Source of the DNA: Porphyromonadaceae bacterium | GTDB lineage: Bacteria > Bacteroidota > Bacteroidia > Bacteroidales > Dysgonomonadaceae | Length of the DNA: 14,109 nt | NCBI GenBank assembly: GCA_003517675.1 | Contig: DPAC01000089.1 | Location: 1-14,109 of the forward strand | Reading direction: 5' to 3' | Shown here: in pieces, positions 6,281-13,834 of the stretch | How positions within the stretch are numbered: the first letter of the stretch is position 1 | Layout of the letters: each line of letters starts with the position of its first letter | The notes under the pieces: generated by a model | Databases searched by the model: none | What the model saw: only the letters and a program-made list of their open reading frames with translations | What the model was told of the DNA's origin: nothing | Program-made: the position numbers and the translations under genes

Positions 6281-7174
6281 TCAGCCTTTTAATATCTGTT
6301 TGATTCTTCTCATTGCCTTCGCCTGGAATGAATTGGTTCGACCGTAATATTTTTCAAAAGCCTTTCTTGCAGCCTGGTCTTCCCTGATTTCGGACAGTTC
6401 GATACTCAGCGCTTCCCGATGGAGCGAAGTGGTGTAAATCTCATCTCGTCCACTGTGTCGTCCACTGCCGTCGAAGCCGATGTTCTGTACCAGCGACTTG
6501 CCGGCATTCAGCGAGAGCCGGTCGTTCAGAAAGAGGGAAGCATTCCATCTGATGGCCCAGGAGTCATTTTCTTTCTTGACCTGCCTGCTGAGCATCCGTG
6601 TAAAGGGATAGTTGCCGTTGAAATCGAATTCCCTGTTTCGTTTCTGTCTCATGATCTCTGAAAGGAGCTTCTCCCCGTCGCGATTGAAGAGATCCCATGC
6701 CCTTTTCCAGGTGCCCCATCCCCAGCTGCCGGTCCATTTGATCAGAAAGGCATCGGGCAGTTCCTGCAGTGGAAAGCAGAAGCCGTGTACATGGGCTATC
6801 TTCTCCTCCTGCTGGTATCTCTCCAATGCTTCATTCATGAAAGGAAGAAAAAAGGGGGAGGTGATCAGGTCATCTTCCAGCACGATCACTTTCCCATGTT
6901 CATTTATGATCTGCGTTACCCCTTCGATGATATTTCTCGAAAGGCCTGTGTTGCCTGCCCGCTCCTCAATATGAACCTCGGCGAAGCCTTCAACAGCACG
7001 AATCAGCTCGCGCACTTTCATCACCTCTCCTTTATCAGCCTCCCCCCTGTAGCCATCGGAGAAGATATACAACACGCTCCTGTTGCTGAGGTGGTTGTTC
7101 CTCAGTGCTTCCAGGCTTTTTCTGGTGTGATCGGGACGGTTGTAGGTGAAAAGAACGATGGGGGCCAGTGACAT
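6281..7174 (-). CDS. Glycosyltransferase, GT2/GnT-I-like
   Basis: This 297-residue GT-A-fold protein opens APIVLFTYNRPDHTRKSLEA, a nucleotide-sugar-binding start. It has E71-R-A-G-N-T-G-L-S-R-N at 71-81 and the metal site V98-L-E-D-D-L, with the EDD at 100-102 as in GnT-I-like (GT13-type) transferases. GSWGWGTWKRAWDLF lies at 149-163, a motif seen in bacterial members of this group. It has no membrane helices and probably acts as a cytoplasmic transferase on a lipid-linked glycan. Donor and linkage are unknown. The ATG at 7174 is 5 nt after the walJ-like stop, and its own stop is 5 nt before the GT4 ATG, so it is the first gene of the glycan block and coupled to both neighbours. Assignment to the broad glycosyltransferase class is firm, but the CAZy family is tentative. 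Confidence 0.84.
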   Translation of the reverse strand: MSLAPIVLFTYNRPDHTRKSLEALRNNHLSNRSVLYIFSDGYRGEADKGEVMKVRELIRAVEGFAEVHIEERAGNTGLSRNIIEGVTQIINEHGKVIVLEDDLITSPFFLPFMNEALERYQQEEKIAHVHGFCFPLQELPDAFLIKWTGSWGWGTWKRAWDLFNRDGEKLLSEIMRQKRNREFDFNGNYPFTRMLSRQVKKENDSWAIRWNASLFLNDRLSLNAGKSLVQNIGFDGSGRHSGRDEIYTTSLHREALSIELSEIREDQAARKAFEKYYGRTNSFQAKAMRRIKQILKG

Positions 7175-7179
7175 AGTTT

Positions 7180-8004
7180 TTATAATTCGGTTTTGTCGGA
7201 GAGTACATTTCGTTCAAATACCCTGAGCGACAACTGAAGGCCCACTTCGATGCCTCTTCGGCTGAGATGCTCTTTCATGGTGCTGTATGCCAGTTGCGGG
7301 TTGTTGTTGTCACCACTGAGGTGACAGAGCCAGATGTTGCGCAGGCCATCATGAAAGTTGTTCGCCAGGAATTCGGCGGCCTGTCGGTTGCTCAGGTGTC
7401 CCATGCCAGATGATATCCTCTTTTTTAGGGATATCGGATAACGTCCGTTCTGTAGCATCTCCTCGTCGTAGTTGCTCTCAATCACCAGGTGGTTGGCCTG
7501 TAGCATATGGTGTGCCACCTCCTCGGTGATCATTCCCACGTCGGTGGCGATGGCCAGCTTCTGTCCGCCAAACTCAATGAGATAGCCTGCGTTGTCGTTG
7601 CTGTCGTGAGGCACGTTGAAAGCGGTGATGCGGAGATCCTCAATCTGAAACGGTGCCCCCTTTTCAATATATTTTGCGGAGCCATTCAACCGGTTATTGA
7701 TCATGGGACAGGCGTCAATGCCGCGGTGTACCGCCCGGGTGGCAAATACGGGGATGTGCATCTTCTCTCCCAGGTAACCGGCTGACTTGATATGGTCATA
7801 GTGATCGTGTGTGATCAGGATCGCCATGATGGAGGAGAGCTCCACGCCATGCTGTGCCAGTCGTTTTCTGATGACGCGGGGACCCAGTCCCGCATCGATC
7901 AGGATGCCGTAGCGGCTGTTACCCAGATAGTAACAGTTGCCGCAGCTGCCACTGCTGAGACTGAAGAAAGTGAATCGCTCCGATGGAAATAGTTCGTATT
8001 GCAT
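7180..8004 (-). CDS. WalJ/YycJ-type metallo-beta-lactamase-fold hydrolase
   Basis: This 274-residue protein has the full MBL metal set: T65-H-D-H-Y-D-H71, H133 in VPHDSNDNAGY, D155 in AIATDVG, and H228 in WLCHLSGDNN. E176-S-N-Y-D and GHLSNRQA (202-209) are typical of the WalJ/YycJ group, as is the N-terminal SLSSGSCGNCYYL. WalJ-type proteins are cytoplasmic hydrolases linked to cell-wall homeostasis and DNA damage in Firmicutes. Activity on nucleic acid is proposed, but the natural substrate is unsettled. I chose ATG 8004. The frame runs back to a TTG at 8016, but a -7 promoter box covers that TTG (8014-8021). The gene is 37 nt downstream of the ptpA-like stop and 5 nt upstream of the first glycosyltransferase. 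It may therefore be read both from the upstream operon and from its own promoter. Confidence 0.88.
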   Translation of the reverse strand: MQYELFPSERFTFFSLSSGSCGNCYYLGNSRYGILIDAGLGPRVIRKRLAQHGVELSSIMAILITHDHYDHIKSAGYLGEKMHIPVFATRAVHRGIDACPMINNRLNGSAKYIEKGAPFQIEDLRITAFNVPHDSNDNAGYLIEFGGQKLAIATDVGMITEEVAHHMLQANHLVIESNYDEEMLQNGRYPISLKKRISSGMGHLSNRQAAEFLANNFHDGLRNIWLCHLSGDNNNPQLAYSTMKEHLSRRGIEVGLQLSLRVFERNVLSDKTEL

Positions 8005-8013
8005 AGCTGGATG

Positions 8014-8021
8014 CAAAGATA
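8014..8021 (-). promoter_or_regulatory. Promoter -7 box close to the walJ-like start
   Basis: On the minus strand 8021-8014 reads TATCTTTG, an exact TAnnTTTG match followed by C. Only 9 nt separate the box from the ATG at 8004, so a transcript from it would have almost no leader. No TTTG is visible 19-21 nt upstream, which weakens the case. The identical octamer also precedes the FabK-like gene (11239-11232). Confidence 0.4.
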
Positions 8022-8041
8022 GCTATTTTTTGAGGAAATTG

Positions 8042-10258
8042 TCACGGGCTGTTCCGATCGATAAAATTCTCAAAGTAACGCGTGATATGTTCATGTAGGT
8101 GCACCCTGTCGGGGCCGATCATGTTGTGACCGTGTCCCGGATAAAGGAATAGATCGGGATGGGTACCGGCCTTTATGCTTGCTTTCAGGAACTGAAGCGT
8201 GTTTTGCAACACCACCGTGGGGTCTTCGTCGCCGTGAATAATCAACAGGTGTGCTTTCAGTTCACCCGCCCTATTGAGCAGGCTGCTCTTCTCATACCCT
8301 TCGGGATTTTCCTGGGGGCTATCCATGTAGCGTTCGCCATACATCACCTCATAATATTTCCAGTCTATGACGGGACCACCGGCTACACCCACCCTGAAAA
8401 GATCAGGATAACGCAGCAGCATGTTGATGGCCATAAATCCTCCGTAGCTCCATCCGTGGATCCCCATCCTCTCGCTGTCTATGTAGGGCAATGAGCGTAG
8501 GTACTCCACTCCTTTCATCTGGTCTTCCGCCTCAATTGTACCCAGGCGTCTGTGTGTTGCCTGTTCAAAAGCCAGTCCCCGGAAGGCGGTGCCACGGTTA
8601 TCCATCACAAAGAGGATGTATCCTTTCTGCGCCATATGTGTCTCCCAGCCTCCAGAGCCATAGCGCCAGCGGTTGTTCACCAACTGTGAGTGGGGGCCGC
8701 CATAAACGTAGATCACCACGGGGTATTTTTTTGCCGGGTCGAAGTCAGCCGGTTTCACCATCCTGTACCAGAGGTCGGTCACTCCGTCGGCCGCCTTGAG
8801 GGTGCCCACATCGACGGTGGGCATGCGATATCCAGCGAAAGGGTTGTCTGCTTTGTTCAGCAGGGTGATCTTGCCGGTACGGCAGTCCATCAGATCTATC
8901 CGTCCCGGATTGTCGTGTGCCGTGTGATGGTCTATCAGATAACGTCCCGAGTAGCTGAGCTGAGCAGTATGGATGCCCGGGAGCGTGGTATGCTGCGTGA
9001 TCTTCCCGCTTTTGATGTTGACACTACAGATATGGCGATCGATGGGAGAGGGGAGGGTGGAGAGGAAATAGATGTTCTCCCCTTTTTCGTCGAACCCTGT
9101 TATCTCTGTCACCTCCCAGCTACCGTCGGTAAGTTGCTTCAAGAGGTTGCCGTGGGTGTCGTACAGGTAGAGGTGGTTGAATCCATTGCGTTCGCTCTGC
9201 CAGATAAATCGGTCTTGGCTACCTCTCACAAAGAGCACGGGATTTTCAGGCTCCACATATTTGGGATGGGTCTCACTGAAGAGCATGCGCTCTTCGTCAC
9301 CTGTTGCGCTGTTGTACCGTTTCAATTGCATGGTCTCCTGGCCGCGGTTGAGGTGTGCCACATAGAGATCCTCCCCGTCGGGGCTCCAGGCAATGTTGGT
9401 GAGGTATTGGTCTGCCGGTTCCCCCGTTTTGAGCCAGGTGGTCTTCCCGTCGCGGGTATCATGGATGCCGATGGTCACCTGATGGCTAGTCATGCCAGCC
9501 ATTGGGTACTTCTCCGGCTTCACCACCGCTATCCTGGCCGAAGCATCCACCAGTGGGTAGTCGCTCACCATCCGTTCATCCATTCGGTAGAAAGCCATCT
9601 TGTTGCCGTCGGGTGACCAGAAGATTCCCTTGTTGATACCAAATTCATTGCGATGCACCGGCTGCCCGCAGACAATTGCCCTGTCAGACTCATTTGTCAA
9701 GGCATGCTCTTTTCCTATGCTGTCAAGGAGATAGAGGTTGTTTGCCTTGGTGTAGGCCAGGTATTGGCCGGATGGTGAGAGGGAATGGTTTTCGCTCTTC
9801 TCCGGGTAGTTGAAGAATGTGAGAACCGTTTTATTCTTCAGGTCATAGGTTCCGATGCCACTATCGGTTGTGAGAATCACCGTTTCCTCCTCATTCGTAA
9901 AAGTGAGGTGGTTCACCCTTTGCTCTTTCACGGCGGGAGAGCCACTGATCCCGGCAAAGGTAAGCTGAAGTTTTTTCCTGCTTTTCCCTTCGGTGTTGAT
10001 CAGCTCCCATACCGAGTCGTTCTCAATGACCATCAGTCTGTTGCCCTGCCATTGATAGGTGGCCGCTGTGAGTGGCACATATTGATCATGCTCCTTTCCT
10101 CCCGGAATCAGTTCCTCCAGTGTGAAGATCCTGTTTTCCTGTGCGCTTGTCTGAGCGGCGAAAGGAAACAACATGATGAAAAGAGATATAAGTGATTGTC
10201 TGTAGTGTGTCATATTTCGGTTCAATATTTTTTTTGATGACTTCGTGAGCGGTTTCAT
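8042..10258 (-). CDS. ptpA: S9B serine exopeptidase, PtpA-like prolyl tripeptidyl peptidase
   Basis: This 738-residue secreted peptidase closely resembles Porphyromonas gingivalis PtpA in length and wording. A signal peptide leads it (hydrophobic ISLFIMLFPFAA at 24-35, likely cleavage after TSA before QENR). An eight-bladed beta-propeller follows to about residue 490, holding VHRNEFGINKG with E205, the single Glu that anchors the free N-terminus. The alpha/beta-hydrolase domain has the triad S604 (GWSYGG), D679 (HGDEDP) and H711 (YPGHGH). PtpA removes tripeptides from peptides with proline at the third position, in the periplasm or at the surface, and feeds peptide use. ATG 10258 shares its A with the upstream TGA (TGATG). 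An internal ATG at 10213 gives a more compact signal peptide and is a real alternative. A plain DPP4 is less likely, because it has an EE pair where this protein has NE. Confidence 0.88.
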   Translation of the reverse strand: MKPLTKSSKKILNRNMTHYRQSLISLFIMLFPFAAQTSAQENRIFTLEELIPGGKEHDQYVPLTAATYQWQGNRLMVIENDSVWELINTEGKSRKKLQLTFAGISGSPAVKEQRVNHLTFTNEEETVILTTDSGIGTYDLKNKTVLTFFNYPEKSENHSLSPSGQYLAYTKANNLYLLDSIGKEHALTNESDRAIVCGQPVHRNEFGINKGIFWSPDGNKMAFYRMDERMVSDYPLVDASARIAVVKPEKYPMAGMTSHQVTIGIHDTRDGKTTWLKTGEPADQYLTNIAWSPDGEDLYVAHLNRGQETMQLKRYNSATGDEERMLFSETHPKYVEPENPVLFVRGSQDRFIWQSERNGFNHLYLYDTHGNLLKQLTDGSWEVTEITGFDEKGENIYFLSTLPSPIDRHICSVNIKSGKITQHTTLPGIHTAQLSYSGRYLIDHHTAHDNPGRIDLMDCRTGKITLLNKADNPFAGYRMPTVDVGTLKAADGVTDLWYRMVKPADFDPAKKYPVVIYVYGGPHSQLVNNRWRYGSGGWETHMAQKGYILFVMDNRGTAFRGLAFEQATHRRLGTIEAEDQMKGVEYLRSLPYIDSERMGIHGWSYGGFMAINMLLRYPDLFRVGVAGGPVIDWKYYEVMYGERYMDSPQENPEGYEKSSLLNRAGELKAHLLIIHGDEDPTVVLQNTLQFLKASIKAGTHPDLFLYPGHGHNMIGPDRVHLHEHITRYFENFIDRNSP

Positions 10259-11211
10259 CAGGCGAATGTCTGGGCAGACAAACGTTGCACCACCTGGTGG
10301 TACTCCTCCATCATCAGTCGCATCACCTCACCTGCGGGCAGGATCTCCCGGATGTGAGAGGCTATCTGTCCGATCTCCAGCTCTCCCTCACGAAGATCAC
10401 CTTCGAAGATACCCTTTTTGGCACGTCCTTGTCCCAGTAGCACCCGTAGCTCCTCTGCCGTGGCCCCCCGCTCTTCTAATTCCTGCACCCGATAGAAGAA
10501 ATCATTCTTGATCAATCGGGTGGGACTCACTTTCTTCAGCGAGAGGATGGTGTCTCCCTCTTTCAGCTCAATGCAACGCTGCTTGAAGGCTTCGCTGGCA
10601 GAGCTTTCGACAGTGAGTGCGAAACGTGTCCCTACCTGTACACCATCGGCTCCGAGAGCGAAGACTGCTGCCATTGCCGCACCGGTGGCGATGCCACCAG
10701 CGGCCATCAGTGGAAGCTCTGTAGCTGCCCGCACCTGCGGTATCAGGGTGAGGGTGGTGCTCTCTTCGCGTCCGTTATGGCCACCCGCCTCAAAACCTTC
10801 CGCCACTATGGCGTCGACGCCCGCCTCTTCGGCTTTGCGTGCAAAGCGTGAACTGGAGACCACATGTGCCACAGTGATCCCTTGGTTCTTAAGCTGCGCG
10901 GTCCATGTGCTGGGGTTCCCTGCAGAAGTGAAGATCACCGATACCTGTTCATCCATGACGATTTGCATGATTTCATCAATCTGTGGGTACATCAGCGGAA
11001 TGTTGACCCCGAAAGGCTTATCGGTGGCCTGTCTGCATCGGTTGATATGCTCACGCAGGGTGTCGGGGTGCATGGAGCCAGCACCGATCAATCCCAATCC
11101 ACCGCCATTGCTGACCGCTGCGGCGAGCCTCCAGCCGCTGCACCATACCATGCCTCCCTGGATCACCGGGTAGCGGATGCCGAAAAGGCTACATATGCTG
11201 TTTTGAATCAT
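10258..11211 (-). CDS. FMN-dependent nitronate monooxygenase / FabK-family oxidoreductase
   Basis: This 317-residue TIM-barrel flavoprotein belongs to the PF03060 family. It shows Y14-P-V-I-Q-G-G-M, G36-G-G-L-G-L-I-G-A-G, the active-site stretch E138-G-F-E-A-G-G-H145-N-G and the FMN phosphate site A170-A-G-G-I-A-T-G, with GADGVQVGTRF at 187-197. H145 is the conserved catalytic or binding His. Family members are enoyl-ACP reductase II (FabK, fatty acid synthesis) or class II-like nitronate monooxygenases (oxidative removal of alkyl nitronates). EAGGH is shared by both, so sequence alone does not decide. The enzyme is cytoplasmic. It overlaps the ptpA-like gene by one base (TGATG), although one encodes a cytoplasmic flavoenzyme and the other an exported peptidase. 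A -7 box lies 20 nt before the ATG. It is divergent from purD across a 197-nt gap. Confidence 0.87.
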   Translation of the reverse strand: MIQNSICSLFGIRYPVIQGGMVWCSGWRLAAAVSNGGGLGLIGAGSMHPDTLREHINRCRQATDKPFGVNIPLMYPQIDEIMQIVMDEQVSVIFTSAGNPSTWTAQLKNQGITVAHVVSSSRFARKAEEAGVDAIVAEGFEAGGHNGREESTTLTLIPQVRAATELPLMAAGGIATGAAMAAVFALGADGVQVGTRFALTVESSASEAFKQRCIELKEGDTILSLKKVSPTRLIKNDFFYRVQELEERGATAEELRVLLGQGRAKKGIFEGDLREGELEIGQIASHIREILPAGEVMRLMMEEYHQVVQRLSAQTFA

Positions 11212-11231
11212 CCTGTTGACTTTTTGAATTG

Positions 11232-11239
11232 CAAAGATA
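11232..11239 (-). promoter_or_regulatory. Promoter -7 box of the FabK-like/ptpA-like operon
   Basis: On the minus strand 11239-11232 reads TATCTTTG, an exact TAnnTTTG match followed by C, ending 20 nt before the ATG at 11211. This is a usual Bacteroidota geometry. The -33 position shows only a T-rich CCTTTC, not TTTG. It probably drives the minus-strand series down to walJ and the glycan block. Confidence 0.45.
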
Positions 11240-11332
11240 ACGGTTTCAAGCTGAAAGGTGCTTCATTTTCTCTTTTCTTCCTTGCTCTTTCCATTTTTTG
11301 GAGATGCGACATGCATTTTTATTTTTTTTTAG

Positions 11333-11340
11333 TAGCTTTG
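11333..11340 (+). promoter_or_regulatory. Promoter -7 box of purD
   Basis: TAGCTTTG matches TAnnTTTG and is preceded by a T-rich stretch (11315-11330), but no TTTG lies at the -33 distance. Transcription would start near 11347, giving a leader of about 62 nt. I see no strong hairpin or riboswitch-like fold in that leader. Confidence 0.4.
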
Positions 11341-11408
11341 TGCGTTGTTGCCCGAATACAGCTGCCCGGACAACGTGACTTTCTTTAGCTAAAAGATTTA
11401 CTGAGGTT

Positions 11409-12686
11409 ATGAATGTTCTTCTTCTTGGTTCCGGAGGCCGTGAACACGCTATAGCGTGGAAAATGCGCAAAAGTAGTTACCTGAACAATCTCTACATTGC
11501 TCCCGGCAATGCAGGGACTGCCCAGCTGGGTACCAATGTACCCATTGCGGTAACCGACTTTGAGGCGATGAAGCGTTTTGCCCTTGAACATGACATTGAT
11601 ATGGTTGTGGTAGGGCCAGAAGATCCACTGGTGAAAGGGGTCTATGATTTCTTCCGTGACGATGAAGATATTTGTCATATCGATGTGATTGGTCCCTCAA
11701 AAAAGGGAGCACAGTTAGAGGGTAGCAAGGATTTTGCGAAAAACTTCATGATCCGCCATCATATTCCCACGGCACGCTACCAGACGGTGACTCTCGAAAA
11801 TATCCATGAGGGGAATGCCTTCCTGGAATCACTCCCCTCACCTTATGTGCTGAAAGCTGATGGTTTGGCTGCCGGCAAGGGTGTCCTGATTCTTGATGAT
11901 GTGAACGAAGCGAAGCAGATGCTTTGGGAGATGCTCAATGGAAAGTTCGGAAATGCCAGCAACAAGGTGGTGATTGAGGAGTTTCTCTCCGGCATCGAGT
12001 GTTCTGTCTTTGTACTGACAGACGGCAGTGCATACAAGATCCTGCCAGTTGCCAAAGATTACAAGCGGGTTGGAGAGGGAGACACCGGGCTAAACACGGG
12101 AGGCATGGGAGCTGTCTCACCAGTTCCTTTTGCCGATGAGCAGTTTATGGAGAAAGTGCGAGACCGTGTTGTTGAGCCCACCATTGAGGGGTTGCGCAGT
12201 GAAGATATAGAATATAAGGGGTTTATCTTCCTTGGCCTGATCAACGTGGATAACGAGCCGAAAGTGATCGAGTACAATGTGCGGATGGGTGATCCGGAGA
12301 CGGAAGTGGTGGTGCCACTCATCAAGTCGGACTTGCTCGATCTTTTTATCGGTGTGACCACTGAGACCCTCGACAGGAAAAAGCTGGAGATCGACGATCG
12401 TACGGCAGTCACGGTGATGATGGTTTCAGGCGGTTATCCGGGTGCTTATGAAAAAGGGAAAGAGATTTTTGGACTGGATGAGGTAACCGGCAGCATTCTC
12501 TTCCATGCAGGCACCAAAAAGGAAAACAACCGGATTGTCACTGATGGTGGTCGCGTGTTGGCTGTCACCTCCTACGGGCACTCAATGGATGAAGCACTGG
12601 AGCGTTCTTACTGCTCAATTTCCCGGATCTTTTTCGAAGGCTCAACATTCCGGAAAGATATTGGATTTGACCTGCGCAAGCGGTAA
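11409..12686 (+). CDS. purD: Phosphoribosylamine--glycine ligase (GAR synthetase)
   Basis: This is a 425-residue PurD of normal monofunctional length. It catalyses ATP + glycine + 5-phosphoribosylamine to glycinamide ribonucleotide, the second step of de novo purine synthesis. The N-domain starts [18 protein letters not shown], with [10 protein letters not shown] at 69-78. The ATP-grasp domain has L148[12 protein letters not shown]190-E-F-L-S-G-I-E, G226[12 protein letters not shown] and the metal/ATP motif Y289[10 protein letters not shown]. The C-terminal B domain includes [11 protein letters not shown] and HAGTK. No frameshift or missing residue is seen. GAGG at 11403-11406 is a Shine-Dalgarno-like stretch unusually close to the ATG. 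The next gene starts 18 nt after the stop, so both are probably on one transcript. No other pur gene is adjacent. Confidence 0.97.
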   Translation: MNVLLLGSGGREHAIAWKMRKSSYLNNLYIAPGNAGTAQLGTNVPIAVTDFEAMKRFALEHDIDMVVVGPEDPLVKGVYDFFRDDEDICHIDVIGPSKKGAQLEGSKDFAKNFMIRHHIPTARYQTVTLENIHEGNAFLESLPSPYVLKADGLAAGKGVLILDDVNEAKQMLWEMLNGKFGNASNKVVIEEFLSGIECSVFVLTDGSAYKILPVAKDYKRVGEGDTGLNTGGMGAVSPVPFADEQFMEKVRDRVVEPTIEGLRSEDIEYKGFIFLGLINVDNEPKVIEYNVRMGDPETEVVVPLIKSDLLDLFIGVTTETLDRKKLEIDDRTAVTVMMVSGGYPGAYEKGKEIFGLDEVTGSILFHAGTKKENNRIVTDGGRVLAVTSYGHSMDEALERSYCSISRIFFEGSTFRKDIGFDLRKR

Positions 12687-12704
12687 TCTTTATTTTGTGT
12701 AGAT

Positions 12705-13724
12705 ATGTCAACCTTGGTTCACACCTTCCGGAGAACTGCTGTTGAGGGTCGTTTCGTGACTTTTCCCTCCACGCTAGTGATCCTGGGGATGCGACTGCTT
12801 CTATTTTTCAATACTGAGACTGACCAATCTCATTTATCTGGTGCAGGATACCTGTGGAATTATTTGGCACCCCTCTTTGCCGATCCGGTTCTTTCACTGA
12901 TAGCCTCGACGCTCTCGGTGTTGCTGATTGCATCACTGATACACTCAATGAACAGCCGCTTCGCGCTGATGCGCTCCCGGTCGAATCTGCCATTCATTGC
13001 TCCCTTGTTGTTGCTGAGCCTTCATCCTCGCTTTTTGGTGATGACACCCGACCTGGCGGCGGTCATTCTGCTGTTGCTGGCTTTTTTTCCTCTCTTGCAA
13101 TCTTACCAGAAACAAGATGCATCCCTCTACTCTTTCCGTTCAGGAGTGTTGATTGCGCTGGCTTCTTTCTTTCACATTGGGGCACTGGCCCTGCTGCCTC
13201 TCTGGTGGAGAGGTGAACGTGCAATGCGAGCCACACAGCTGCGAGCACGTCTATCCTATCTCTTCGGTATGCTGTTGCCGGGCTTTTCCCTTTTCTCCTT
13301 TGCTTTCCTGCTGGATGATTTGCACGCTTTTCTGAAACCGTTTCATTTTTATGCTGACATCTCACTGCCAACCCTGCCGCAGTTTACTGTTGTGGAGTGG
13401 GTTGGCCTCTTGTTGGTTGTTCTCTTCTTCTTCTCCAACATGGTTCTCAGCTTCCGCGTCTTTTCACGCGACAGGGTGCTCACCCTTACGTTGATGCAAT
13501 TCCTGGTTTACCTGATTGTTTTTCTGTTGCTTCTGCAACTGCTCTATTGGAGTAACACGCTCTTTTTCATCACCCTTTCGCTTGCGTTGACTTCCTATCT
13601 CAGTGCTTATTACTTTACCCGTATAAATGCAAAAAGTGATGTCTGGCTGGCTCTTGTCAACCTTATCGTGATCCTGTTTTTCTATCTCTTTCATTTTGAT
13701 TTCTTTCGTCATTTTATTGTCTGA
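12705..13724 (+). CDS. Polytopic membrane protein, DUF6427-like
   Basis: This is a 339-residue, very hydrophobic protein with about nine or ten predicted membrane helices, at roughly 20-36, 62-80, 96-110, 115-132, 146-167, 184-203, 230-250, 260-281, 285-303 and 312-330. A short segment NLPFIAPLLLLSLHPRF at 94-110 resembles the conserved core of the Bacteroidota DUF6427 family, as I recall it. No catalytic motif or known transporter signature is visible, so function is unknown. The lack of charged residues in the helices argues against a proton-coupled transporter but does not exclude a glycan-lipid enzyme or scaffold. It lies 18 nt after purD with no convincing promoter in the gap. It is followed by a 110-nt leader with a palindrome before the DUF4251 gene. 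The start ATG 12705 is the first in frame after the purD stop. Confidence 0.75.
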   Translation: MSTLVHTFRRTAVEGRFVTFPSTLVILGMRLLLFFNTETDQSHLSGAGYLWNYLAPLFADPVLSLIASTLSVLLIASLIHSMNSRFALMRSRSNLPFIAPLLLLSLHPRFLVMTPDLAAVILLLLAFFPLLQSYQKQDASLYSFRSGVLIALASFFHIGALALLPLWWRGERAMRATQLRARLSYLFGMLLPGFSLFSFAFLLDDLHAFLKPFHFYADISLPTLPQFTVVEWVGLLLVVLFFFSNMVLSFRVFSRDRVLTLTLMQFLVYLIVFLLLLQLLYWSNTLFFITLSLALTSYLSAYYFTRINAKSDVWLALVNLIVILFFYLFHFDFFRHFIV

Positions 13725-13772
13725 AACATTTTAAAGGATCAGGGTGTTAATTATGTGAGAATCATCTGCAAA

Positions 13773-13791
13773 GGATTACAGTGTGTAATCC
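13773..13791. repeat. Perfect 19-nt palindrome upstream of the DUF4251 gene
   Basis: The sequence is GGATTACA-GTG-TGTAATCC: two 8-nt arms that are exact reverse complements around a 3-nt centre. It starts 48 nt after the DUF6427-like stop and ends 43 nt before the next ATG. A T-tract is absent (GGAGAGG follows), so it does not look like an intrinsic terminator. An operator for a dimeric regulator or a leader hairpin fits better. Confidence 0.6.
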
Positions 13792-13820
13792 GGAGAGGAT
13801 GGATGAGAACTATAAATAAT

Positions 13821-13827
13821 GGAGGAG
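13821..13827 (+). promoter_or_regulatory. Strong Shine-Dalgarno of the DUF4251 gene
   Basis: GGAGGAG lies 7 nt before ATG 13835. This is an unusually strong anti-16S match for a window where most starts have weak or no Shine-Dalgarno. It fixes the start codon and suggests efficient translation. Confidence 0.7.
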
Positions 13828-13834
13828 TTAAAAA

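Noticed and set aside
8690..9616. Long plus-strand open frame (308 codons) opposite the PtpA-like gene
   Set aside because: The minus strand here encodes the beta-propeller of a full-length peptidase with all expected motifs. The plus-strand product has no recognisable domain and is a by-product of codon composition on the opposite strand.
10508..11173. Plus-strand open frame (221 codons) opposite the FabK-like gene
   Set aside because: It is antisense to FMN-binding and active-site motifs of a complete gene. Its product is low in complexity (Ser/Ala/Pro rich) with no domain.
11301..11330. T-rich run after ATGC-GACAT-GCAT as an intrinsic terminator
   Set aside because: The stem has only four Watson-Crick pairs and no plus-strand gene ends upstream. 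The T-rich stretch more likely belongs to the purD promoter region.
11246..11470. Minus-strand open frame across the purD start
   Set aside because: It runs antisense through the purD N-terminus and the promoter region, and the product is basic with no domain.
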